NCBI GenBank assembly: GCA_036940085.1
Contig: JALLBK010001412.1
Span: 1-10,950, forward strand
Direction: 5' to 3'
Length of the DNA stretch: 10,950 nt
Source: Discostella pseudostelligera
Taxonomy: Eukaryota > Bacillariophyta > Thalassiosirophyceae > Thalassiosirales > Thalassiosiraceae
A model generated the notes under the pieces. That model made no database searches. It was given only the letters and a program-made list of their open reading frames with translations, and was not told the DNA's origin. A program made the translations under genes and the position numbers. Every line of letters starts with the position of its first letter. The stretch's first letter is position 1. Shown here piece by piece: positions 1 through 7,306 of this stretch.

Positions 1-1
1 G

Positions 2-1746
2 CTCATTCTACTTCTGCTTCTGGCCCCCGTCGATTCATTTGCGCCACATGTACCTATACCTAATCGTCGTCGCGGTACTACCGCTACCGGATTATCAATT
101 CCATTGCATTCACCAACTTCCACTTCATGGTCAACTTTGAAATATCATGGTTCTCGATCCGACAGCAATGACGACGACAACAACAACAACAACAATCTCC
201 TCCCGTCATCACCTTCAAAAGCAACAACAACTGATATCAACAATGAAAAGCCACGCACCAGCAACATGGACAACAACATTTACGACAATATTGATCAGGA
301 TGCACTCTGCGACTATGAAGACGTCGACTGCCACTCCTTTCTCCCCCAAACTCAATTCTTCTCCTCCTCCATTCTACCTTCCGACACCTACCTGGCATCT
401 CAACTCAAAAGCCGTTCTGATTCCATAGAACAAGAACGCATTGATCACAATTGGAAAACAGCAACTTGTCCAACCTCTTTTGTATCCGTCTCCAATTCAG
501 ATTATATTCGAAGAGTGGCTATGGAAACCTATCCTATTGTAGTGTGTGGTGGTGCCCGAGGAGGTGTGTATGTTGTGAATTTGGAAACTAAAAAGGTTAT
601 TGGAATGGTAGGAGGAATGCATCTCAGTCAAGTTGTCGAAGACGAGCCGGGCAATAATCGTGCAAACATTGCCAAGGAAGCCACGGAGAAATTATACGGA
701 AAGTTAGATGGAGGTGGAGTAGTCTCCGTCGCCATCCATGGAGATATTATTGCCAGCTCTGGAAGAGAAGGTGGTGTACGACTATGGAAAATCAATCACA
801 ACCAAGATAGTACCACCGACTCGAACGAAAGCAGTGGCATTGGAAGCAACAACCTCGTTCCATTGGGAACAATTCCCGACTTGGATCATACCATTGTTAC
901 ATGTCTCAAGTTTGATTCCAATGATCGATTATGGACTGCTTGCTTTGATGGAACGGTTCGTGCGTACAATATCGCAGAGTATTCCAATGCCTCTAAAGAA
1001 GATGGAGTGATTTCAGAGCGAATGCCATTGTTTCAATCGGACTTCACCGGTAAGAGATGATGTACGGAACTAAAAAGTTCGTGCGCTCCATTTTTTCATC
1101 GAATCTCATGCTTATGAACTTGCACTGAATCACAGACTCTGTATTAGATATGCACTTATGTGAAGAAATTCAGATAGGAGTATGTGCCACCGCCGATGGT
1201 GGTGCTGCCTTATTTCACATGAATGATGGACAATTCTTCGGCGGTATCATCCTGTCTCAAGTATCCGCACGGAGTGTACTAATACTGAAGCATAGAAATC
1301 CAATGGATTATTCCGTATTGTGCGGTACTTCCGATGGAGTTATCCATTCACTACAACTCAATATTCATGCGGAGACAGCAATTATACATGAAGAGAATCC
1401 GTTTCGTGTTTCAGAAACTACCGATACAGCAATTAAGCCACGACATGTTGGTCCAGTAATGTGCATGACATCTCCTGGTGATGGAATATTTGTTTCGGGT
1501 GGACAGGATGGCGCGTTACGAGTATGGTATTGTTTGGATGAAAGTATTAGTTCTTCAGACACCGACGATGGTATTACTTCCAAAAAAGAACCGATAGAGA
1601 CCGACAACATCCGTCAAACGAAATGCATGTATGCCCTCACAGGGTACAAGCTGTGGCTTGGAAGTGCATGTACAGATGGCAAGCGGCTAGTATCGGATGG
1701 AGGTGAAAATTCCATTGTCGTTCGGGACTTTTCTGTTGGATCATGA
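2..1746 (+). CDS. WD40 beta-propeller protein with plastid-type presequence (5' partial)
   Basis: Two exons, 2-1049 and 1136-1746, join in phase 1 (split GAC codon) and give at least 552 residues; the true start is left of the window. The frame is open to the left edge and has no ATG before 266. Residues 1-8 are the end of a Leu-rich hydrophobic stretch, followed by D-S-F-A-P (nt 32-46) and a Ser/Thr-rich basic segment with R-R-R. This matches a diatom bipartite signal plus transit peptide. A low-complexity linker with six Asn follows. About seven WD-like blades can be seen, near residues 175-200, 237-265 (ending V-R-L-W-K), 294-325, 361-378, 396-425, 455-481 (S-G-G-Q-D-G then R-V-W) and 513-548. 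Seven blades would make a closed propeller that acts as a protein-binding scaffold. The partner is unknown and I cannot name the orthologue. If 266 were the start, the targeting reading would be wrong. Confidence 0.83.
178..195 (+). repeat. (CAA)6 trinucleotide tract inside the WD40 coding region
   Basis: Six perfect CAA units, preceded by GAC units, are read as a run of acidic residues followed by six Asn. The tract lies in the linker between the presequence and the propeller, where length changes should be tolerated. Confidence 0.9.
1050..1135 (+). other. Intron 1 of the WD40 gene (86 bp)
   Basis: The donor is GTAAGAG and the acceptor is CACAG. Reading through would hit TGA at 1058-1060. 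Splicing joins a codon split after its first base (G + AC, Asp) and restores an open frame that carries on the WD repeats, so the phase check supports it. Confidence 0.85.
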
Positions 1747-2023
1747 ACCAATGATGGAACCGCAAAGGCAAGTTTGAGAATGTATGTCGTTTGTGTCATG
1801 TCATCCTATCGATTACAATAACTAAGATACATTGGTAATGAACACCGTGGTCTTGAATAGTGCATTGCTAATCTGTTGCTTGTGCACTCTTGATATTATG
1901 CAGACATAATGACAGTTGACTTGCGCTCCAAACAATACGTTCGCTACTTGAGTACTAATGGGGGCACACAACATCATCCTGTCAATCGGCTACTACTACT
2001 CTAATTCATGCATACATTAAGCA
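1747..2023. other. Convergent intergenic region between genes 1 and 2
   Basis: These 277 bp must hold both 3' untranslated regions. I see no convincing ORF, RNA gene or repeat. Diatom polyadenylation signals are too poorly defined to place by eye. Confidence 0.6.
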
Positions 2024-3526
2024 TTATCCCTCAGTCTTCGGGACATAGATCTTGCCAGAGGTATGAGCACTCTCCTCCAGCTCTTCTTCCGTCATGAGAC
2101 CAGCCTTCCTGGCAGCATATCCAATCACCACACCTCGTTTCTTCATACTCTGGACATAACTCTTGTAGTAGCATCGGATACGATCCCGGACGGTAACAAA
2201 GGAAAAGTCAGTCTCGTCGAAGACATAGCCATGTTCGGCGGCTAACATGATCATACGAAGTGTCAGGCAGTTGTTGTACTTCTTCTGTTGGAGGGTGTAG
2301 TTGAGAGTGCTGTGACGAAGGTACTCTTCGCGATTGGCTGCAATTTATTGGGCAGATGTAGCAACATGATGTCGTTGAGCAAAAGAATATGCATGCAAAC
2401 GAAGACACTCGGTACAAAGCAACATCATCAATACTCACCGATGAGAAACTCTTCCAGCTATTGAACATGCAAACAAGGTGCGATGGGTAAGTACATTACA
2501 TGCAATGCAAATAGCATTAGAACAAAATACCAACCCTCCGAACTGACATACCTGTGGATAATTCTTCCAGGAGAACTTCTTCCTCAAGATAACTTCCTTG
2601 ACGGGCACATCATCCTTCTTTGCACCACTTGTCGTAGCAGTCGATGATTTCTCAATTGCAGGGCTACTGCTCTTGTTCGCAGTAGGAGGAGCAGTCAAGT
2701 CCAAATCAGGAATCTGTTTCGCAGCCTCGGCCAACGAAATGGAACGAGGGCGGTTTTGGTGACGACTCTTGGGCGATAGGTACAAGTGTGGACGACCAAT
2801 TGGATTGGGCGTCATGGTATGCAATACGCCATGATGATGAGAGTGATGATGGGGCTTCGGAAAAGGAGAAGGAGGCGGAGTGGAAAAGATGCCATGTTGT
2901 AGATGAGGAGGAGAGGTGGATTTGCCACGTAGATCACGCCACTGAAGCAAGGCTGGTGTGGATGTTTCATCTTGGTATTGAGGAAGAGGAGGCGATGGAA
3001 CCCATGGAGCCTTGTTCGCACGAAGTTCAGGAGAATCCATAGATACGGACCGTGCCTTCTTGTGATCAAAGTGCATCAATGGCGCTTGCGGAGACAATTC
3101 CTCAGATTTCGGATGCTGCTGGTCCACTTCGACTTCCATATCTTCATATTCTCCTTGATGGCATTCATCAACCTCATTGTATAGTACTGCAGGGCTAATG
3201 CTGTCGGGAAATCGAGGGAATGCATCCGCAAGAGCATTCATAACCGGAGGATCGGCCTTGATTTCTTTTGATGCAATGTCCGCCACGGAGGTGAGGAGCA
3301 TGGCAACGTCTGCCGGCGATTCTTCATCCATTTCGTCTTCATAGGATACATTCCTTAGGCCATTTCTATCGGCATCGTCTGAACGATGGTCGAAGCTGTA
3401 ATAGGATGGTGGTAGTATATCATGAAAGATGCTTGGATTGGCGCACGAGCGAGGTGATTCATTGTTGGAATTGAATACCCCGATCGGCTTGGACGGATTG
3501 TGTGCGTTGATGTATAATTCAGCCAT
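2024..3526 (-). CDS. Pro/Ser-rich protein with conserved-looking C-terminal SWKNYP-type domain, three exons
   Basis: The exons, on the complement, are 3526-2552, 2457-2439 (a 19-nt microexon) and 2337-2024, giving 435 residues. The chosen start is the first in-frame ATG, with A at -3 and G at +4. The N-terminal ~310 residues look disordered: many S-P and T-P pairs, a His-rich patch (about 226-232), an acidic stretch, and two basic Ser motifs (R-S-V-S near 159, R-P-R-S-I-S near 259) that would suit AGC-type kinases or 14-3-3 proteins. From about residue 314 the character changes to a compact domain rich in Lys, Arg, Tyr and Trp (K-K-F-S-W-K-N-Y-P, then L-E-E-F-L-I-A-N-R-E-E-Y-L-R-H, and later R-D-R-I-R-C-Y-Y-K-S-Y-V), ending in T-E-G. 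From memory, this C-terminal pattern recurs in diatom hypothetical proteins; I could not check that. The function is unknown; a regulatory or scaffold role is a guess. Coding may extend upstream through another exon. Confidence 0.72.
2338..2438 (-). other. Intron 2 of gene 2 (101 bp)
   Basis: On the complement the donor is GTGAGT and the acceptor is ATTGCAG. It is phase 1 and rebuilds a GCC (Ala) codon in I-A-N-R-E-E-Y. The frame of the last exon hits TAA seven bases upstream of the acceptor, inside the intron, so splicing is required. Confidence 0.82.
2439..2457 (-). other. 19-nt microexon of gene 2
   Basis: On the complement this segment is preceded by AG and followed by the strong donor GTGAGT. 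It reads L-E-E-F-L-I plus one base (G), which pairs with CC of the last exon to make Ala. The previous exon ends exactly on a codon (CAG). Including it gives one uninterrupted domain; leaving it out shifts the frame. Confidence 0.8.
2458..2551 (-). other. Intron 1 of gene 2 (94 bp)
   Basis: On the complement the donor is GTATGT directly after the CCACAG codon pair, and the acceptor is AATAG just before the microexon. It is phase 0. Reading through leads to a Cys-rich stretch unlike the rest and then a stop near 2435. Confidence 0.8.
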
Positions 3527-4174
3527 GATTCTTTGGAGCGATAATATACGAACTCGTTGCAGGAGGTTGTCAATTGCGGGTCGTGCGTCTGCATTGATAT
3601 GGACGAGCAAAATGAGACGAATTCACAGCTCAGATCTCAGATCAAGTGCACCAATCAACCAAACCATGCAATACAGAGATTCGCGAGGGATCGCTGCGCG
3701 GCAGAAGGCAGAAGCACTTACCGATTACCGAGATATTGATTATGGATCGGATGATAGATTCGATAAATTGCGCTGCTGAAGCATCAGTTTTGATGGTATT
3801 GTTGGTTTGTCGGAGGTTGGAGTTCTCGGCTCCTTGACATCTCCTTCCCACTTCCCATCTGCCGCATGCCGCGATCTGTGCAGGAAATGCCGACGATGGG
3901 GATTGAAGGGTTTTGTTCTTTGGGAATAAGACATAGGTAAATATCACACTCACACACGTTTTGGAAGAATGAATAGACCTCTATTGATTCCTCAATACTA
4001 TTTGTAAATACTCCAAGTAATTGGAACCTTCCAATTCGCATATCAATAGATTCTGGTGACACATCTCATCTCCGCCACTCACATCTGAGTTTAGCGATAA
4101 CGGCTACAGACGGATCGTTGGAAACATCGCCAGATGGTGGAGTATAGTGTTTCGAAGTGCGTACCCCCTCAAGC

Positions 4175-4186
4175 TTCCCGCCAAAA
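4175..4186 (+). promoter_or_regulatory. E2F-like element TTCCCGCCAAAA upstream of gene 3
   Basis: The 12-mer fits the E2F/DP core (TTTCCCGC type). The same 12-mer occurs at 5296-5307 upstream of gene 4. It lies 237 bp before the gene 3 start codon. Binding is inferred from the motif only. Confidence 0.45.
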
Positions 4187-4215
4187 ATCCAACTCCACAA
4201 CCCGCCCGCCGCCCG

Positions 4216-4244
4216 CCGTCGACTAGATACCGTCGACCGTCGAC
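4216..4244. repeat. Triple CCGTCGAC cluster
   Basis: CCGTCGAC occurs at 4216-4223, 4230-4237 and 4237-4244, the last two overlapping by one base. Each contains the palindrome GTCGAC. The same 8-mer, within the palindrome CCGTCGACGG, recurs at 7193-7202 upstream of gene 5. It may be a binding site for a dimeric factor, but none is identified. Confidence 0.5.
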
Positions 4245-4360
4245 ATCACCATAACCATTGGTTCATCTATGCATGGTACCAATCCACCGCCACCGTCGTT
4301 TCGTAATTGCATGAAATAGCGTAACACTTCCTCCATCATATCTCATCGCGCGCTTGGCAC

Positions 4361-4368
4361 TTCCCGCC
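4361..4368 (+). promoter_or_regulatory. Second TTCCCGCC element upstream of gene 3
   Basis: The same 8-mer core as at 4175, lying 54 bp before the start codon. It is followed by a GC-rich CCGGCCGCCGG stretch. It could be promoter or leader sequence. Confidence 0.4.
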
Positions 4369-4422
4369 GGCCGCCGGTTTGGCATCAACAGTGGGGTTTT
4401 GCAGAAGTGTGCATCGGTGATA

Positions 4423-4913
4423 ATGCGCGATTCGAACCAAAACAAATATACCTCCAAAGGGTGTATGGCGGATATTGCTACAACAACTTTGACTTGGTCC
4501 TACGTCGGTGGAGGTGAGGAACTCACATACACCCACTCGTATGTCTAAATGTGATGAAATGTCTCACGTCGTGTTCGTCACGCACAGTCTGGGGTGCATT
4601 CAATCCTTATCCAATAGAAGCAATAAAAGCGGGTGGTAAATTCATCCCGCTCCGACCCTTCTCGTCATTGCCATCGATTGGATATTACGCTGGAATATTT
4701 GGATCGATTGCTTTAGTAAAGTGTACTACATCGGGTACGTTCGCATTGGCACGTAACAAATTAGATGTCTGGAATGATTTAGTAAGTGTTGCTGCGGTGT
4801 ACAGTTATGCAAGCTACTTGTTTCGAGGATCGGAAAAGCGTATAATGTGGAACAATCGTTGTCTGGCTGGTATTGCTATCGGATCTATTGTCTACACCAA
4901 TACTTTAACATAA
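4423..4913 (+). CDS. Small four-helix membrane protein, Tim17/Tim22/NDUFA11-like
   Basis: Exons 4423-4513 and 4588-4913 join in phase 1 (G + TC, Val31), giving 138 residues, close to the ~140 of NDUFA11 (complex I B14.7) and related Tim17-family proteins. The start is the first in-frame ATG (A at -3); a second ATG at 4465 would give 124 residues. Probable membrane segments lie near residues 22-42, 60-84, 94-110 and 121-135, with small Gly/Ala/Ser residues within the helices. The loop after the second segment reads A-R-N-K-L-D-V-W-N (residues 85-93), which resembles the 'R-x-K-D-D-x-W-N' signature of the Tim17/22/23 and NDUFA11 group. If this is correct, it acts in the mitochondrial inner membrane, either in complex I or as a translocase-like protein. 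Assignment to one subfamily is not possible by eye; an OEP16-like plastid envelope protein is the other option. No N-terminal presequence is obvious, as usual for the family. Confidence 0.6.
4514..4587 (+). other. Intron of gene 3 (74 bp)
   Basis: The donor is GTGAGG and the acceptor CGCACAG. Reading through the first exon reaches a TAA at 4546-4548. Splicing gives Y-V-G-G-V-W-G-A-F across the junction, a continuous Gly-rich helix, with the phase matching exactly. Confidence 0.82.
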
Positions 4914-5224
4914 TCAGTGGCGAGAAATCTTGGACAAGGCAGAAATCTGGTGTTGATTTACGAAGGAACCGACTCGAGCAGAGTTTAAACGAAGCCGATC
5001 ATTGAAACTACAATAATGATTACTCAACAACTGAAACGAAGAATTCATAAACAGATGGCAAGAGTATTAATTGTCCCTCTTTACAAACGAAGTCTTTGTC
5101 GATCTGAGTATGATGCTATCGATACAACTAATAACGATAAGCAGCGACATCTGAGAGAGGAGATCTAGATACCACTTTTTCTACTCTCTACATACTGTAG
5201 CTGCCAAATCTCAAGTCTTCTGCA

Positions 5225-5303
5225 CTTCCACTAGACTGGACTCGACTCAACTTCCACTAGGCAGTTACCTTCCCGCCCAATTCTCGACTCAGTTCTTCCC
5301 GCC
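5225..5303. repeat. Interleaved direct repeats in the gene 4 promoter
   Basis: CTTCCACTAG occurs at 5225-5234 and 5251-5260, CTCGACTCA at 5241-5249 and 5283-5291, and TTCCCGCC at 5270-5277 and 5296-5303. Three pairs within 80 bp suggest either paired factor-binding sites or a decayed local duplication. Confidence 0.6.
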
Positions 5304-5307
5304 AAAA
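5296..5307 (+). promoter_or_regulatory. E2F-like element TTCCCGCCAAAA upstream of gene 4
   Basis: Identical over 12 bases to the element at 4175-4186 and 26 bp downstream of another TTCCCGCC. It lies about 50 bp before the gene 4 start codon, so it may be at or near the transcription start. Confidence 0.45.
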
Positions 5308-5333
5308 TTTCGTTGGGCTTTGCTTTGGTTTGC

Positions 5334-5387
5334 ATGCCGCTTGCCGCTTGCCGATGGATGACGATGACAATGGCGCCGTATCTTTGA
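5334..5387 (+). promoter_or_regulatory. Possible upstream ORF overlapping the gene 4 start
   Basis: An ATG at 5334, in another frame, opens a 17-codon reading frame that runs past the gene 4 ATG (5354) and stops at 5385-5387. If it lies in the transcript, it would compete for initiation. The transcription start is unknown, so this is conditional. Confidence 0.3.
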
Positions 5388-6889
5388 CCGCCAAACCGGA
5401 TCACCCTCTCTACATCGCAAGTGAACGCCCCATCATGTCGAGCCATACGAGCAATAAGTCAGGTGATACCATTGCTGGTGGTTTGTTGACAGGTAATCTC
5501 TGGGGAGCACCATTTCCACCGCGGCCAAAGGCCATTGCGACATTCCTTGCCTCGGCCGACTTTGTGCCTGGATGTCAAACGTTATTGCACTCATTGAAGG
5601 TAAATATTTTCCATGTTCATGAACAAAATTAGTTCATCACCCTTTTTGATAATGCCAGCCTTCTCGTTATTCGCTTCGCAAATTGTGGTGTTTAATAATA
5701 GACGCACTTGGCGCCCATCTCCGACGACCAATACCCCCCTGAAATTATCGTACTTCTGTCGTCCAAAATGACAAATGATGTATCCAAATACGACTTCCTC
5801 CACCCCATATTTTGCGATCGCATCATGCGAGTAGATCATATTCCAATATCCAAAAATATGGATGCGCTTGAGAACAGTGAAAACAACAAGAAGTCAAGCC
5901 ATATACAGTCCTGGGATGATAATTGCGGCTGGACGAAATTGCGCCTATTTGAATTAGAGAGTTATGATACAATACTGTACATTGATGCTGATTGCTTAGT
6001 GGTAAAAGATGTCAGTCCATTGCTTCACATCGACGAATCTCCAACCTCACGTACAAACAACACTGCGGATGCGAAGAGAATGGGACTATTGGCGGCGGCA
6101 CCGGATATTTTCCCTCCTGATCGTTTCAATGCTGGTGTGATGGTACTTCGACCATCCAAACTTGTGTTTGATCAAATGATGTCCCGATTGCCAAACTCTT
6201 CGTCGAAGCCCAATGATTCTTCTACCGAATGCTGCACATCGTATGACGGAGGCGATACTGGTTTCCTCAATTCGTTCTACCCCGGATGGTTCCATGAAAT
6301 GCCATCCTACTCTCGTTTATCATTTGGTTACAATGCACAACGGTTTATGCACCACTGCACCTACAACAAGCAACCCAAATACTGGGATGATGCAATTGAT
6401 GATTTAAGGATTATTCATTTTAGTTCGTCTCCCAAGCCGTGGGAAATTAGTACCGACAACAATTCACATGATGAAGTAAAGGAGTATACATCCTACTTGA
6501 GCAGTAATGACGAATGTAGTCTTCAGTTGGCAAAGAGTGGCAAACTCGAGAGGATGTGGCATGACGCGTACAAACAGAGCCAACGATATCATGAGGAGGA
6601 GCTGCAAAAACAATCAGCATTGAAACGACGAAGAGTACCTGACCAGAGGAAGTCGGCATCAACGGCATCGTTCCGTTCTACTACGCCTCGTTCATCAGCG
6701 CCACCACCAAGCAGATTGCAGCAACAACAAAATCCTCATAGCATGGCTCAACGACGATACAAGGAATTGCGAAAAGCTGGCATGGACATGAAGCAGGCAA
6801 TGTTAGCATCACGTACAGAATACGGATTGGACAAAGCAGATAATAGAGATGCTGGCAAAGCTGTTGGTCAAATGTTTGGCCTTGCGTGA
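5354..6889 (+). CDS. Glycogenin-like family 8 glycosyltransferase
   Basis: Exons 5354-5599 and 5702-6889 join in phase 0, giving 477 residues. Family 8 retaining glycosyltransferase features appear in order: an N-terminal strand with A-T-F-L-A-S-A-D-F and an L-L-H-S-L-K helix (end of exon 1); W-T-K-L-R-L-F then Y-D-T-I-L-Y-I-D-A-D, whose D-A-D (residues 177-179) is the metal and UDP-sugar binding DxD; F-N-A-G-V-M-V-L (about 224-231); G-D-T-G-F-L-N (266-272); and H-F-S-S-S-P-K-P-W (about 321-329), which matches the usual C-terminal H-F-x-x-x-x-K-P-W. It probably transfers a sugar from UDP-sugar to a protein or glycan. No signal peptide or membrane span is seen, so it is probably cytosolic. Past the catalytic core is a ~110-residue basic Ser/Arg/Gln-rich tail ending in a charged helix (A-Q-R-R-Y-K-E-L). 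Whether it self-glucosylates like glycogenin, or acts like plant PGSIP/GUX enzymes, cannot be told. The start is the first in-frame ATG of exon 1; the one at 5435 is an alternative. Confidence 0.88.
5600..5701 (+). other. Intron of gene 4 (102 bp)
   Basis: The donor is GTAAAT and the acceptor AATAATAG. It is phase 0, between Lys82 and Thr83. Reading through exon 1 stops at 5630-5632. Splicing places the H-S-L-K helix next to the following loop, as expected in this family. Confidence 0.85.
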
Positions 6890-7280
6890 GACCTACCGAA
6901 GCTGAAATGGGAAGGAAGGAAGAAGTGTCTAATTTCATGCGTTTGCAGATTACGACTTTGCAGTTCGTCGGATGAATTGTAGTAACTCAACCCACTGCAA
7001 GCTACACTTCAGCTCGTTTACTGGCTTTTTACATGAAGCTTTCGATTCAAATTCTTCATTGTATGACACTCCTTATTGTCTTTGTCTAGAGGAAGAGATG
7101 GGAGATGGATACTTAGTATGATGGACATGGAGGCGTCCTGAGGCGTCGCGTCAGTCTTCATCGTTCAAAAATCCACGCGGCATAGTATCTGTCCGTCGAC
7201 GGTCATGGACATCGACGACAGCCGAGCGACGGCACCATGCACCTGAGACCTGAGCAATGAGCTTGAGATGAACAAGAACA
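6890..7280. promoter_or_regulatory. Intergenic/promoter region between genes 4 and 5 (391 bp)
   Basis: No gene seen. The right half has AGGCGTC at 7131-7137 and again at 7141-7147 (10-bp spacing, one helical turn), followed by GCGTCA (7148-7153), and the palindrome CCGTCGACGG at 7193-7202. These lie 80-150 bp before the gene 5 start and are candidate promoter elements. Confidence 0.5.
7193..7202. promoter_or_regulatory. Palindrome CCGTCGACGG upstream of gene 5
   Basis: A perfect 10-bp palindrome that shares CCGTCGAC with the triple cluster upstream of gene 3. It lies 78 bp before the start codon. The role as a binding site is inferred. Confidence 0.35.
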
Positions 7281-7306
7281 ATGACGGACTTGCAACACCG
7301 CCGTAG
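7268..7306 (+). promoter_or_regulatory. Possible upstream ORF overlapping the gene 5 start
   Basis: An ATG at 7268 (G at -3) begins a 12-codon frame ending in TAG at 7304-7306, overlapping the gene 5 ATG. Translation of it would lower use of the main start. This depends on an unknown transcription start. Confidence 0.3.

Larger units (their letters stand above)
3527..4422. promoter_or_regulatory. Divergent upstream region shared by genes 2 and 3 (896 bp)
   Basis: This region lies between two start codons that face away from each other, so it should hold both promoters and 5' untranslated regions. It contains two TTCCCGCC elements (4175-4182 and 4361-4368) and three copies of CCGTCGAC (4216-4244), all nearer gene 3. 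The left part (3589-3950) has splice-like signals on the complement that could be a 5' exon or exons of gene 2. The short ORFs here begin with non-ATG codons or look non-coding. Confidence 0.55.
4914..5353. promoter_or_regulatory. Intergenic/promoter region between genes 3 and 4 (440 bp)
   Basis: Holds the 3' end of gene 3 and the promoter of gene 4. The left ~300 bp are AT-rich with no clear feature. The last 130 bp are built from repeated short words: CTTCCACTAG twice, CTCGACTCA twice and TTCCCGCC twice. Just before the start codon is a short GCCGCTT repeat. Confidence 0.6.

Noticed and set aside
104..1060. Gene 1 as an unspliced ORF starting at 104
   Set aside because: Position 104 is TTG, not ATG, and the frame continues upstream with a signal-like sequence. 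The right end reads into the intron.
3527..3610. Start of gene 2 at 3610
   Set aside because: The codon at 3610-3608 on the complement is TTG. The first in-frame ATG is at 3526 and has a good context.
3429..4062. Several 90-116 codon frames on both strands upstream of gene 2
   Set aside because: Some start with GTG or other non-ATG codons, some overlap the N-terminal coding part of gene 2, and their composition is not protein-like. Part of this region may be a gene 2 leader exon instead.
7148..7153. GCGTCA (TGACGC on the complement), like the CO2/cAMP-responsive elements of diatom carbonic anhydrase promoters, and ACGTCA at 10945-10950
   Set aside because: A 6-bp word is expected several times by chance in 11 kb, and gene 5 is not a known CO2-response gene. 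Not enough to call.
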